Made by a program: the position numbers and the translations under genes
Assembly (NCBI GenBank): GCA_002746415.1
Contig: NVXD01000015.1
Coordinates: 303,317 to 367,316, forward strand
Source: Flavobacteriaceae bacterium
GTDB taxonomy: Bacteria > Bacteroidota > Bacteroidia > Flavobacteriales > Flavobacteriaceae
Reading direction: 5' to 3'
DNA length: 64,000 bases
In this document: positions 35,802 to 45,478 of the stretch, in pieces
How positions within the stretch are numbered: position 1 is the first letter of the stretch
Layout: every line of letters starts with the position of its first letter
Notes under the pieces: model-generated
What the model was told of the DNA's origin: nothing
Databases searched by the model: none
What the model saw: the letters and a program-made list of their open reading frames with translations, nothing else

Positions 35802-35828
35802 TATTCAAAAAAATAAATAAAAAAGATA

Positions 35829-36794
35829 GTGAATAATTTTCCTTGGCAAGATAAACCCGCTGGTAGTAAAGATGTATTATGGAGGCATACGAATAACCCC
35901 ATAATAAACAGAGATGCTATACCAACATCTAATAGTATTTTTAATAGTGCCGTTGTACCATTTAAGGATGGTTATGCAGGTGTTTTTAGGTGTGATAATA
36001 AAGCAGTACAAATGAATATTTTTGCTGGTTTTAGTGCTGATGGTGTACATTGGGATATTAATCATGAATCTATTGTTTTTGGTGAAGGAAATACAAGCAT
36101 GATTGCCTCTGATTATAAATATGACCCTCGCGTTACCTTTATAGAAGATAGGTATTGGATTACCTGGTGCAATGGCTATCATGGCCCAACCATTGGTATT
36201 GGATATACTTTTGATTTTAAAACATTTTATCAATGTGAAAATGCCTTTTTGCCTTTTAATAGAAATGGAGTGCTTTTTCCTGAAAAAATTAATGGTAAAT
36301 ATGCAATGTTAAGTAGGCCAAGTGATAATGGTCACACTCCTTTTGGCGATATTTACATCAGTTATAGTCCAGATATGAAATATTGGGGAGAACATCGTTG
36401 TGTAATGAAGGTTACTCCCTTTGCTGATAGTGCATGGCAGTGTACCAAAATAGGTGCAGGTCCTGTTCCTATTTTAGTAGAAGATGGTTGGTTGCTCTTA
36501 TACCATGGCGTAATACACACCTGCAATGGGTTTCGGTATTCTATGGGTGCGGCAATACTAGATAAGGATAATCCTGATATTGTAAAATATAGGACACAAC
36601 CTTACTTATTAGCGCCAAAAGAGAATTATGAATGTGTAGGAGATGTACCAAATGTAGTATTTCCTTGTGCTGCTTTACATGATGTAGAAGCTGATAAACT
36701 GGCAGTGTATTATGGTGCTGCCGATACTGTAGTTGGAATGGCTTTTGGTAAACTATCTGAGGTGGTAGCCTTTACAAAAGAAAATAGTCTTTAA
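35829..36794 (+). CDS. GH130 family beta-mannoside phosphorylase
   Basis: A 321-residue cytoplasmic enzyme with no signal peptide, of the five-bladed-propeller family GH130. Its best-known members phosphorolyse beta-1,4-mannosides (Man-GlcNAc, Man-Glc, mannobiose) to mannose-1-phosphate. The catalytic-acid segment is [10 protein letters not shown], with Asp99 in place of the proton donor near residue 104 of a characterised member of similar size. [33 protein letters not shown] and [13 protein letters not shown] are family blocks. The start is GTG at 35829; no ATG precedes the family homology. Neighbouring GH92 and GH29 genes favour N-glycan core Man-beta-1,4-GlcNAc as substrate, by comparison with Bacteroides N-glycan loci (inference). 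Confidence 0.88.
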   Translation: MNNFPWQDKPAGSKDVLWRHTNNPIINRDAIPTSNSIFNSAVVPFKDGYAGVFRCDNKAVQMNIFAGFSADGVHWDINHESIVFGEGNTSMIASDYKYDPRVTFIEDRYWITWCNGYHGPTIGIGYTFDFKTFYQCENAFLPFNRNGVLFPEKINGKYAMLSRPSDNGHTPFGDIYISYSPDMKYWGEHRCVMKVTPFADSAWQCTKIGAGPVPILVEDGWLLLYHGVIHTCNGFRYSMGAAILDKDNPDIVKYRTQPYLLAPKENYECVGDVPNVVFPCAALHDVEADKLAVYYGAADTVVGMAFGKLSEVVAFTKENSL

Positions 36795-36804
36795 GCATGA
36801 AAAA

Positions 36805-37869
36805 ATGAATATACAGACGCTTGATTATAAAACATTAATAACTGGATTAGTCTTCTTTTTTGGGTTATCTGTTCAGGGGCAAAACATGCCTAGGACCTAT
36901 GTTGCACAAAAAACAACTATTCCAATTAAGATTGATGGCAAAGCAAATGAAAGTGTTTGGCAAGAAGCCGTTTGGTCTACTCCATTTATTGATATCGAAG
37001 GGGTTAAAATACCAAAATACCATACCAAGTTTAAAATGATTTGGGATGAAGAGAACCTCTATTTTTATGCAGAGTTAAAAGAACCACACGTATGGGCAAC
37101 CTTAAAACAAAAGGATACCATTATTTTTTATAATAACGATTTTGAAATTTTTATTGACCCTGATGGAGATACTCATAATTATTATGAATTTGAAATGAAT
37201 GCCCTAAATACGGTTTGGGATTTATTTTTGTCTAAACCCTATAGAAACAATGGTACCATTACTGATAAGTGGGATATTAAGGGCCTAAAATCTGCAGTAG
37301 ATATACAAGGAACCTTAAATAATGCAACAGATATTGACCAAGGATGGTCGGTTGAAATTGCTATTCCATGGTCCTTTGTTACGGAGCCTGGTGGTACCCC
37401 TAAAATTCCAGAAAATGAATTTTGGAGAATAAATTTTTCTAGAGTCAATTGGTCACATGATGTGACAGCTGGTCAATATAGCAGAAAGAAAGATAGTAAT
37501 GGGAAATTTTTGCATGAAAACAATTGGGTATGGTCACCACAAGGAGTGGTAAATATGCATGAACCCGAACATTGGGGGTATGTCTATTTCACTTCTGATG
37601 AGGTTGGTACAATATCTGAGTTTAACATCCCTAAAAACGAACATATAAAATGGTATTTGTATGCGTTATATTGTGATTATGAGGGACAAAAGAATAAGGA
37701 GAATAAGAAATTCTTAGTTCCTAAAACAATTTTTGACATCCAAGTATTACCTCAATTAGCTACTTATAAATTTGGATGGACAATATGGACAAAAAGTCCA
37801 TTCACAGGTGAAATATTAAGTGTAAATAATAACGGAAAATTTATAAATCATGGGGCAACTAAAAACTAA
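36805..37869 (+). CDS. CBM9-like carbohydrate-binding secreted protein
   Basis: A 354-residue exported protein (signal about 1-28, LSVQGQ). Residues 30-240 match carbohydrate-binding module family 9-like domains: PIKIDGKANESVWQEAVW, FKMIWDEENLYFYAELKEPHVWA, NNDFEIFIDPDGDTHNYYEFEMNALNTVWD and WRINFSRVNW. Such proteins often accompany glycosidases, and some bind sugar chain ends. No catalytic site is recognised. It follows GH130 by 10 bases, and its last 20 bases overlap the start of the next gene, so co-translation is likely. Confidence 0.85.
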   Translation: MNIQTLDYKTLITGLVFFFGLSVQGQNMPRTYVAQKTTIPIKIDGKANESVWQEAVWSTPFIDIEGVKIPKYHTKFKMIWDEENLYFYAELKEPHVWATLKQKDTIIFYNNDFEIFIDPDGDTHNYYEFEMNALNTVWDLFLSKPYRNNGTITDKWDIKGLKSAVDIQGTLNNATDIDQGWSVEIAIPWSFVTEPGGTPKIPENEFWRINFSRVNWSHDVTAGQYSRKKDSNGKFLHENNWVWSPQGVVNMHEPEHWGYVYFTSDEVGTISEFNIPKNEHIKWYLYALYCDYEGQKNKENKKFLVPKTIFDIQVLPQLATYKFGWTIWTKSPFTGEILSVNNNGKFINHGATKN

Positions 37870-38941
37870 AATAGTTCAATTTTGTTTGGCGATTTTTTGC
37901 ATGATGGCATTAAATTCTTGTTCAACAAAAGTTGATAAATCAGAAAAAACCACTACTACTCCTTTTAAATATTGGGCATGGTATGGGGCTGGCGAAAATA
38001 AAAGTTTAGAAGATCATACTGCTGTTTTTGAACAATATGTAGCTAATGGGATAGATGCTGTTTTAATAGATACAGGAGCAAATGCCGAGCGTTTGGCGGA
38101 AATAGCACCTCTTGCAATAGCTTTAGGTTTAGAAGTGCATGCTTGGATGTTTACCATAAATAGACCCAATGATAAAGTAGCATTGCAGCACCCAGACTGG
38201 TATCAGGTGAGCAGAAGTGGTAAATCTTGTTTTGATGAAAGACCCTATGTAGACTATTATCAATGGTTGTCCCCGAGTCATCCTGATGCTGTTGATCATA
38301 TTTGGAGTTTGGTAGAAGGGTTGGCGAAAATAGAAGGAATCACAAGTGTCCATTTGGATTATATAAGATACCCAGACGTATACCTACCCGTAGCTTTATT
38401 ACCAAAATACGATTTGATTCAGAATGAAGAATTGCCAGATTTTGATTTTGATTATTCTGAAGCCGCGGTCACCAAATTTAAAAGAATATACGGTAGAGAC
38501 CCCTTACAAATGGAAGTTCCTGCTATTGATATTGAATGGAAACAGTTTCGTTTAAATGAAATAAAAGCAGTAGTGGATGGAGCGTATAAAATAGCTCATG
38601 AACACGGAAAGTTACTAACAGCGGCCGTTTTCCCTTATCCTGAAATGGCAGATCATATGGTTCGTCAACGCTGGGATAAATGGCAAATTGATGCTGTTTT
38701 GCCAATGATCTATAATAATTTTTATAATGAAGGTTTGGATTGGATCAAATTTGCATCGGAACAAGGGCTTAAAGATTTAGAAGGTAAGAATACACAGCTC
38801 CATACAGGAATATACATACCAGAAATGACCGCAGAGGAAGTTGCAAAGGCAATAGCAGTGGTTAAAGAAAGTGGAGCGTCCGGGGTTGCATTTTTTGGAG
38901 TACAAGAACAGCATTGGCAAGCTATAAAAACGGCTAAATAG
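37850..38941 (+). CDS. Family-10-like putative glycoside hydrolase lipoprotein (GHL10/DUF4015 type)
   Basis: A 363-residue lipoprotein (LNSC, Cys24). The mature part reads as a TIM barrel of the putative glycosidase group GHL10/DUF4015: FKYWAWYGAGENKS, EVHAWMFTINRPN, WLSPSHPDAVDH, VHLDYIRYPD (about 165-174, candidate catalytic Asp), LTAAVFPYP, DAVLPMIYNNFY and GVAFFGVQEQHW. Activity is unknown for most of the group. The position in the cluster, fused by overlap to the CBM9-like gene and next to mannosidases, makes it a candidate for the missing endo- or hexosaminidase-type step. That idea is inference only. Confidence 0.75.
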   Translation: MGQLKTKIVQFCLAIFCMMALNSCSTKVDKSEKTTTTPFKYWAWYGAGENKSLEDHTAVFEQYVANGIDAVLIDTGANAERLAEIAPLAIALGLEVHAWMFTINRPNDKVALQHPDWYQVSRSGKSCFDERPYVDYYQWLSPSHPDAVDHIWSLVEGLAKIEGITSVHLDYIRYPDVYLPVALLPKYDLIQNEELPDFDFDYSEAAVTKFKRIYGRDPLQMEVPAIDIEWKQFRLNEIKAVVDGAYKIAHEHGKLLTAAVFPYPEMADHMVRQRWDKWQIDAVLPMIYNNFYNEGLDWIKFASEQGLKDLEGKNTQLHTGIYIPEMTAEEVAKAIAVVKESGASGVAFFGVQEQHWQAIKTAK

Positions 38942-39004
38942 TAAAATTATAGATCCCTTATAAGTGTTTGATGGGGTTCATCCCCCTATATTAAATTTAA
39001 CGTC

Positions 39005-39027
39005 ATGACCTTTAAATTAGAGGTCAT
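39005..39027. repeat. Inverted repeat upstream of GH92 gene
   Basis: ATGACCT and AGGTCAT form a perfect 7-base inverted repeat around a 9-base AT-rich spacer. It ends 17 bases before the GH92 start. It may be an operator or a leader hairpin; no matching site was found elsewhere. Confidence 0.4.
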
Positions 39028-39044
39028 AGCCTTAGTACATCCAA

Positions 39045-41369
39045 ATGAAACAAAGTTTAAAAATTCAAATAGGGCTAATTGGTATGGTCGTACTTCTAGC
39101 ATCATGTAATTCAGAAATTGCAAAGCCTACTACTAGTGAAAAAACAGCTAGGTCATTTGTACAATATGTAAACCCACTTATGGGAACTGATTCCGATTTT
39201 AGCCTGTCTAACGGAAATACATATCCTGCAATTGCTACACCATGGGGTATGAACTTTTGGACACCAATGACATCCAATATGGGTGATGGGTGGACTTATA
39301 AATATCACGATAAAAAAATACGAGGCATAAAGCAAACGCATCAACCAAGCCCATGGATTAATGATTATGCCGCATTCTCCTTAATGGCAGTTACCGGAGA
39401 TTTAAAATATAATGAAGAAGAAAGGGCTTCCTATTTTTCTCATAAAGCAGAAACAGTCCGTCCAGATTATTACAGTGTGTATTTGGCTGATCATGATGTG
39501 TTGGCAGAAGTAACTCCAACGGAAAGAGCAGCACATTTTAGATTTACTTTTCCAAAGACTGATAATGCCTATATCATGCTCGATGCTTTTTTTAAAGGTT
39601 CAATGGTTAAAATACTTCCAAAGCAACGCAAGATAATTGGGTATTGCCGGAATAATAGTGGAGGTGTTCCTGAAAATTTTCACAATTACTTTGTGGCCGA
39701 GTTTGATACTGATTTTGAAGAAAACCACACCTGGGGTGATGGATGGCAATTGGTTGAAAATAGCACTAATAATAAAGGAGAACATGTTGGTGCTATAATT
39801 GGTTTTAAAACACATAAAGGGCAGCAAATTAAAGTAAAGGTTGCCTCTTCTTTTATAAGTCCAGAACAAGCTGAACTTAATTTAAAAAGAGAAATTGGAG
39901 ACGATACTTTTGAAGAGACTAAAGCGTTGGCGACTCAGGCTTGGGAAAAGGAGTTAGGGAGGGTAGAAGTTTTTTCAGACAATACAGATCAATTAAGAAC
40001 ATTTTATTCTTGCTTATATAGAGTCTTGCTTTTTCCAAGAAAATTCTATGAATTTAACGCAGACAATGAGGTAGTTCATTATAGTCCCTATAATGGGGAA
40101 GTTTTGCCGGGCTATATGTTTACTGATAATGGTTTTTGGGACACCTTTAGAGCGGTTTTTCCATTTTTCAATATGATGTATCCTGAGTTAAATGGTAAAA
40201 TCATGCAAGGCTTGGCTAATACCTATAAAGAATCTGGATGGTTACCTGAATGGGCAAGTCCTGGACATAGAGATTGTATGATAGGCTCTAATTCCGCACC
40301 TATTATTGCAGATGCTTACCTAAATGGAGTTGGTGGTTTTAATGAAGAATTGCTCTTTGATGCCATGCTTAAAAACGCAACAATTGCAGAGGGAAGACCT
40401 GTAAATAGTGTTGGACGGGCTGGTGTAAATTATTACAACACCCTAGGTTATGTGCCATACGATGTTGGAATAAACGAAAATGCGGCCAGAACTTTGGAAT
40501 ATGCCTACGCAGATTTTACAATTGCCCAAATGGCAAAATCTTTGGGCAAAGATGCAATTGCTGAAACGTACTATAACAAATCTTTAAATTACAAACATCT
40601 GTTTGATCCAAGTAACAATTTAATGAGAGGAAAAAATAAGGATGGTAGTTTTCAAACCCCATTTAACCCTGTAAAATGGGGAGATGCTTTTACAGAGGGT
40701 AATAGCTTGCATTATACTTGGAGTGTTTTTCATGATGTACAAGGCCTTGTTGATCTTATGGGAGGAGACCAAAATTTTTCATCCAAATTAGATGAGGTTT
40801 TTAATATGCCGCCAGATTTTGACGCTTCTTATTATGGGTTTACAATTCATGAAATCAGAGAAATGCAGCTCATGAATATGGGTAATTATGCTCATGGAAA
40901 TCAACCTATTCAACATATGATATACCTGTACAACTATGTAAAACAACCATGGAAAACACAAGAAAAAGTTCGAGAGGTCATGGATAAGTTATATGCGCCC
41001 ACACCTGATGGTTATTGTGGTGATGAGGATAATGGGCAAACCTCAGCTTGGTATGTGTTTAGTGCATTAGGTTTTTATCCTGTTACCCCTGCTGCCAACC
41101 AATATGTTATTGGAAGCCCCTTATTTGATAAAGTAAACTTGCATTTGCAAAATGGGAACACCTTTACCATAACAACATCAAACAACAGCAAAGAAAATGT
41201 ATACATCCAAGAAGCTGATTTATTTGGTAGCGACATGAATAATACCTGGATAGCTACCAAAAGCTTACAAGAAGGGGGAACCCTAAATTTTAAAATGGGG
41301 AACACTCCTAATAAAAATTGGGGCATCTCTACTGGCAGTTCTCCTTATTCATTATCGACTGAAAAGTAA
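39045..41369 (+). CDS. GH92 family alpha-mannosidase (lipoprotein)
   Basis: A 774-residue lipoprotein (LLASC, Cys21) of glycoside hydrolase family 92, calcium-dependent exo-alpha-mannosidases acting on N-glycans and mannans. The family opening FVQYVNPLMGTDSDF is present. TEGNSLHYTW at about 555 supplies the acid-region Glu, and GDEDNGQTSAWYVFSALGF near 670 is the C-terminal signature with the catalytic Asp. The linkage preference (alpha-1,2, 1,3, 1,6) cannot be read off. The lipid anchor suggests an outer-membrane or periplasmic site. It is one of two GH92 genes flanking the fucosidase, and they are clearly different in sequence, so probably differ in linkage. Confidence 0.93.
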   Translation: MKQSLKIQIGLIGMVVLLASCNSEIAKPTTSEKTARSFVQYVNPLMGTDSDFSLSNGNTYPAIATPWGMNFWTPMTSNMGDGWTYKYHDKKIRGIKQTHQPSPWINDYAAFSLMAVTGDLKYNEEERASYFSHKAETVRPDYYSVYLADHDVLAEVTPTERAAHFRFTFPKTDNAYIMLDAFFKGSMVKILPKQRKIIGYCRNNSGGVPENFHNYFVAEFDTDFEENHTWGDGWQLVENSTNNKGEHVGAIIGFKTHKGQQIKVKVASSFISPEQAELNLKREIGDDTFEETKALATQAWEKELGRVEVFSDNTDQLRTFYSCLYRVLLFPRKFYEFNADNEVVHYSPYNGEVLPGYMFTDNGFWDTFRAVFPFFNMMYPELNGKIMQGLANTYKESGWLPEWASPGHRDCMIGSNSAPIIADAYLNGVGGFNEELLFDAMLKNATIAEGRPVNSVGRAGVNYYNTLGYVPYDVGINENAARTLEYAYADFTIAQMAKSLGKDAIAETYYNKSLNYKHLFDPSNNLMRGKNKDGSFQTPFNPVKWGDAFTEGNSLHYTWSVFHDVQGLVDLMGGDQNFSSKLDEVFNMPPDFDASYYGFTIHEIREMQLMNMGNYAHGNQPIQHMIYLYNYVKQPWKTQEKVREVMDKLYAPTPDGYCGDEDNGQTSAWYVFSALGFYPVTPAANQYVIGSPLFDKVNLHLQNGNTFTITTSNNSKENVYIQEADLFGSDMNNTWIATKSLQEGGTLNFKMGNTPNKNWGISTGSSPYSLSTEK

Positions 41370-41409
41370 AAGGCCACTTAAACAAGGTAATTATAGAAAA
41401 AATAAAGAG

Positions 41410-42903
41410 ATGAGAAATGTAGCAAAGTTGTTATTGATAGTGGTTGTTATGGGATGTCTTGGATCTGTACAAGCACAAGCCATATATGAAGATGAGCGCT
41501 ATGTGCCAGAGACGGACCCCTTGGTATTAGAAAAGTTAGATGAATGGCAGGGTAAAAAATTTGGGTTACTCATGCACTGGGGAACTTATAGTCAGTGGGG
41601 TATCGTGGAGTCTTGGTCACTCTGTCCTGAAGATTACGGCTGGTGTGAGCGTACTAAAGGGAGTAATCCTCAAAACTATACCCAATACGTAAAGGAATAT
41701 GAAGGGCTAAAAAAGACCTTTAATCCCACAAAATTTAATCCAGAAAAATGGGCGACAGCTGCTAAAAAAGCAGGTATGAAATACATGGTATTTACCACCA
41801 AGCACCATGATGGTTTTTCTATGTTCGATTCTAAGTATACAGATTATAAAGTTACTGATCCAGAATGTGCATTTAGTACTAATCCCAGAGCAAACATAGC
41901 TAAAGAAGTTTTTGATGCTTTTAGAAAAGAAAATATGTGGATAGGCGCCTATTTTTCTAAACCCGACTGGAATCATAAAAATTATTGGGATCCTTATTTC
42001 CCACCGTTGGACAGGAATGTAAATTATGACCCTGCCTTATATCCCGAAAAATGGGGAAAATACACCGATTTTACTCATAATCAGATTTTAGAATTGTTAA
42101 CAGATTATGGTAAGGTTGATATCCTTTGGCTTGACGGTGGATGGGTAAGAAAAAGAGATTCCGTTAATATTAGTCAGAACTACGAAGAGAAATTTAAGGA
42201 GAATAGTTCTGGTAATGGCTTTATAAAACATAGAATCATAGCTCAAGATATAAAAATGGATGAACTCGTTGTTAAAGCCAGAGAAAAACAACCGGGATTA
42301 ATTGTTGTAGATAGGGCTGTACATGGTAAAAACCAGAATTACTTAACGCCAGAAAATCGTATTCCAGAAAAAACACTACCCTACCCCTGGGAATCTTGCA
42401 TTACCTCTGGTGGTGGGTGGTCTTATACTCCAGATGCAACTTATATGAGTGGTAGACAAGGGATACATACGCTTGTAGATATAGTTGCCAAAGGCGGTAA
42501 TTTATTATTGAATATTGCTCCTGGACCTGATGGGACATGGCAACAAGGTGCTTATGATTTATTAAAGGAATATGAGGAATGGATGAAGGTGAATAGCAAG
42601 GCTATTTATAATACTAAGCCTATAGTTCCATTTAAGGAAAACAATATTTGTATGACCCAAAATAAGAAAGGAAATGTGTTTCTTTTTTATTTGGCGAAAG
42701 AAGGAGAAGATACGATGCCTAAGGAAATCTCCCTTACTGCATTCGTTCCAAAAAAAGGATCAAAAATTAGCGTGCTAGGGTCTAATTTAAAGTTAGAATG
42801 GAAAAAAGAGACTACTGGTTTTTCTGTGATGATTCCAGAAGAGTTATGCGATAATATGCCTAGTAAATATGCTTATGTTTTTAAAATTGATGCTGTAGAA
42901 TAA
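41410..42903 (+). CDS. GH29 family alpha-L-fucosidase
   Basis: A 497-residue exported enzyme (signal about 1-24, GSVQAQA). The GH29 features are clear: KFGLLMHWGTYSQWG, the AGMKYMVFTTKHHDGFSMFDS block, and nucleophile Asp in DILWLDGGW (about 240). Residues 370-497 form a C-terminal beta-sandwich. GH29 enzymes remove alpha-L-fucose by a retaining mechanism. In this cluster it would take off core or antennary fucose from N-glycans, or fucose from algal glycans. It sits 40 bases after one GH92 gene and 51 before the other. Confidence 0.92.
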   Translation: MRNVAKLLLIVVVMGCLGSVQAQAIYEDERYVPETDPLVLEKLDEWQGKKFGLLMHWGTYSQWGIVESWSLCPEDYGWCERTKGSNPQNYTQYVKEYEGLKKTFNPTKFNPEKWATAAKKAGMKYMVFTTKHHDGFSMFDSKYTDYKVTDPECAFSTNPRANIAKEVFDAFRKENMWIGAYFSKPDWNHKNYWDPYFPPLDRNVNYDPALYPEKWGKYTDFTHNQILELLTDYGKVDILWLDGGWVRKRDSVNISQNYEEKFKENSSGNGFIKHRIIAQDIKMDELVVKAREKQPGLIVVDRAVHGKNQNYLTPENRIPEKTLPYPWESCITSGGGWSYTPDATYMSGRQGIHTLVDIVAKGGNLLLNIAPGPDGTWQQGAYDLLKEYEEWMKVNSKAIYNTKPIVPFKENNICMTQNKKGNVFLFYLAKEGEDTMPKEISLTAFVPKKGSKISVLGSNLKLEWKKETTGFSVMIPEELCDNMPSKYAYVFKIDAVE

Positions 42904-42954
42904 CAACGTGTTTAAGTTGAGAGTAGTTTTAATTCTAGTGATAAAAAAATAGCA

Positions 42955-45198
42955 ATGGGGAATTGGAAGTGTACAAATCATATTTTTTTATTGGGAATTT
43001 TTTTGCTGTTGGCTACCCAAACGATTTATGCTCAGAAGCCTATTGATTATGTGAATCCGTTTATTGGCACCTCCAATTTTGGCACTACTAATCCGGGACC
43101 TATTGCAGTTCGAGGAATGGCAAACATTTCTCCTTTTAATGTGGCAGGACCACAGAATTTACCTTTGGAAAAAGACAGTCGATGGCTATCTACTCCATAT
43201 GTCCATGAAAACACTTTTTTAACAGGTTTTAGTCACGTTAATTTAAGCGGAGTAGGGTGTCCAGAGTTAGGGGTTATTCTGGCTATGCCAACAATGGGAG
43301 AAATTGAAACCAATCACTTAAAATATGGAACCACTTATTCCAATGAGGTATCAAAAGTAGGGTACTATGCTACTACTTTAGATAAATATGGTATTGGTGT
43401 AGAGGCTACAGCAAGTACAAGGGTAGGGGTTAGTAAATACAATTTCCCTGCAGGCAAAGCCAATATTCTTTTAAATTTAGGATTAGGTCTAACCAATGAA
43501 GAAGGAGCTATGGTAAAAGTGGTGTCTCCATCAGAAATTGAAGGAATGCGGTCCGTTGGTTCCTTTTGCTATTATAAGGCAGAGGAAGCGTATCCAGTTT
43601 ATTTTGTGGCTCGTTTTTCCAAACCAGCTTCAGATTTTGGCATTTGGAAAAAACCAAGAGTTTATAAGGGTACAGAAGCAGAATGGATGAGGTATAATGG
43701 GAATACTAGAATCAAAAGAAAGTATACTAAAGAAGTTGTGGGCGATAGTATAGGGGCATTTATGCAATATAATTTTACAGTCCCAACTACTGTAGAAATG
43801 AAAATAGGACTCTCTTATGTTAGTATAGAAAATGCAAGGGAAAACTTAGAAAAAGAAATTGATTCAAAAAGTTTTAATCAGATTTTAGAGGAAACCAAAA
43901 AGGAATGGAACAGTTATTTATCTCGAATAGAGGTTGAAGGCGGAACTGCTGATGATATGACAATTTTTTATACCGCATTGTATCATACCTTAATTCACCC
44001 AAATACTTTAAATGATGTGAATGGGGAGTATCCTAAAATGAAAACTAGAGAAACTTTAATTACACAAGGAACAAGGTACACTACCTTTTCATTGTGGGAT
44101 ACCTATAGAAATTTACATGCACTAATGAGTCTGGTATATCCAAAGCAACAATCCAATATGGTGAAAAGCATGTTGCAGATTTATGATGAATCTGGGTGGT
44201 TGCCTAAATGGGAATTGAATGCTACAGAAACAACCACAATGGTTGGTGATCCTGCGGGTATAATTATAGCAGATACATATCTAAAAGGGATTCAGGATTT
44301 TAATGTAGAGAAGGCCTATGCTGCAATGAAGAAAAGCGCAGTGCAATTGAAAGGGAACCCCTTGCGCCCTGGCCTTAAAGATTATTTAGAGAAGGGATAT
44401 TTAACTACCAAAACAACACAAAGTGGTTCTGTTTCTACTACTCAAGAGTATAATATATCAGATTTTGCAATTGCCCAACTGGCGAAGAAATTGGGTAAGG
44501 AAAAAGATTATAAAACATTTTCTAAAAGAGCTGTGTCCTATAGAAAGCTATTCAACAAAGAGTTTAATTTATTACGTCCCAAAAATGATGATGGTAGTTG
44601 GTTAAGCCCTTACAATCCTGAATCTGGCGCAAATTTTGAAAAAAACTTAGGTTTTATAGAAGGTAATGCCTGGCAATACTCTTTTATGGTAGTTCATGAT
44701 ATGAAACATTTAATAAAGCGAATGGGTGGTCCAAAACCATTTGCAAGTAGGCTACAAGATGTTTTTGATAAAAACCAGTTTGATATGGCTAATGAGCCTG
44801 ATATTGCCTACCCCTATTTATTCAATTACATAAAAGGCGAAGAATATAGGACTAATGAATTGGTCCGTAGTCTTTTAAAAACTCATTTTAAAAATGCAGC
44901 AGATGGTCTACCAGGCAATGATGATACTGGCACCATGAGTGCATGGGCGGTATTTTCTATGATGGGTATTTACCCCCATAGTCCTGCCTCTCCAATGTAT
45001 ACAATTACAACCCCAAAATTTAAGAAAGTTACTATTCATTTAGATCCAAAGTATTACCAAAATTCCTCCTTGGAAATTAGTAATAATTTAAGCCCTGAAG
45101 GTAGCAATAGCTCCAGTAGAATTTTAATTAACAACAAGGAATATCAAGGCTATTTTATTTCTCATGAGGTCTTAACTGGTGGCACATTAAAGCGGTAA
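42955..45198 (+). CDS. GH92 family alpha-mannosidase (second)
   Basis: A 747-residue exported GH92 enzyme (signal about 1-26, TIYAQ; no lipobox). The family opening is IDYVNPFIGTSNFG. The IEGNAWQYSF segment (about 567) carries the acid-region Glu, and GNDDTGTMSAWAVFSMMGIYP (from about 655) is the signature. The opening GTTNPGPIAVRGMANISPFN segment differs from the first GH92, suggesting a different subfamily. The soluble signal peptide suggests a periplasmic site, while the first GH92 is anchored. A 280-base gap with an operator separates it from susC. Confidence 0.92.
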   Translation: MGNWKCTNHIFLLGIFLLLATQTIYAQKPIDYVNPFIGTSNFGTTNPGPIAVRGMANISPFNVAGPQNLPLEKDSRWLSTPYVHENTFLTGFSHVNLSGVGCPELGVILAMPTMGEIETNHLKYGTTYSNEVSKVGYYATTLDKYGIGVEATASTRVGVSKYNFPAGKANILLNLGLGLTNEEGAMVKVVSPSEIEGMRSVGSFCYYKAEEAYPVYFVARFSKPASDFGIWKKPRVYKGTEAEWMRYNGNTRIKRKYTKEVVGDSIGAFMQYNFTVPTTVEMKIGLSYVSIENARENLEKEIDSKSFNQILEETKKEWNSYLSRIEVEGGTADDMTIFYTALYHTLIHPNTLNDVNGEYPKMKTRETLITQGTRYTTFSLWDTYRNLHALMSLVYPKQQSNMVKSMLQIYDESGWLPKWELNATETTTMVGDPAGIIIADTYLKGIQDFNVEKAYAAMKKSAVQLKGNPLRPGLKDYLEKGYLTTKTTQSGSVSTTQEYNISDFAIAQLAKKLGKEKDYKTFSKRAVSYRKLFNKEFNLLRPKNDDGSWLSPYNPESGANFEKNLGFIEGNAWQYSFMVVHDMKHLIKRMGGPKPFASRLQDVFDKNQFDMANEPDIAYPYLFNYIKGEEYRTNELVRSLLKTHFKNAADGLPGNDDTGTMSAWAVFSMMGIYPHSPASPMYTITTPKFKKVTIHLDPKYYQNSSLEISNNLSPEGSNSSSRILINNKEYQGYFISHEVLTGGTLKR

Positions 45199-45341
45199 AA
45201 TAGTTGCATTGTACATATTAGGATTACAATTTTTATAATTAATTATTTAGGATTGGATTAATCTGTGTAATGCTTCAAGTTCCTGTAACCATTAATAGGG
45301 TATTATTTATCAGTTGTTTATTCGTCTTATAAAGATATTTT

Positions 45342-45357
45342 ACGAAAACCTTTTCGT
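45342..45357. promoter_or_regulatory. LacI-type operator upstream of susC
   Basis: ACGAAAACCTTTTCGT is a near-perfect palindrome (one mismatch at the centre), 122 bases before the susC start. It matches the site at 21316 in 15 of 18 bases. The rest of the 280-base gap (45199-45478) is AT-rich with no ORF. Confidence 0.55.
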
Positions 45358-45478
45358 TTAAAACGTCCTTTAGCTTTTCAGCATAGTTGTTAGTCGAAAT
45401 TTTTTATTTTTTAATCCAAAACTATAAATATTTATACGAATTTAAGAATAGAGTACAAACTAACTAAACTTAACTCGT

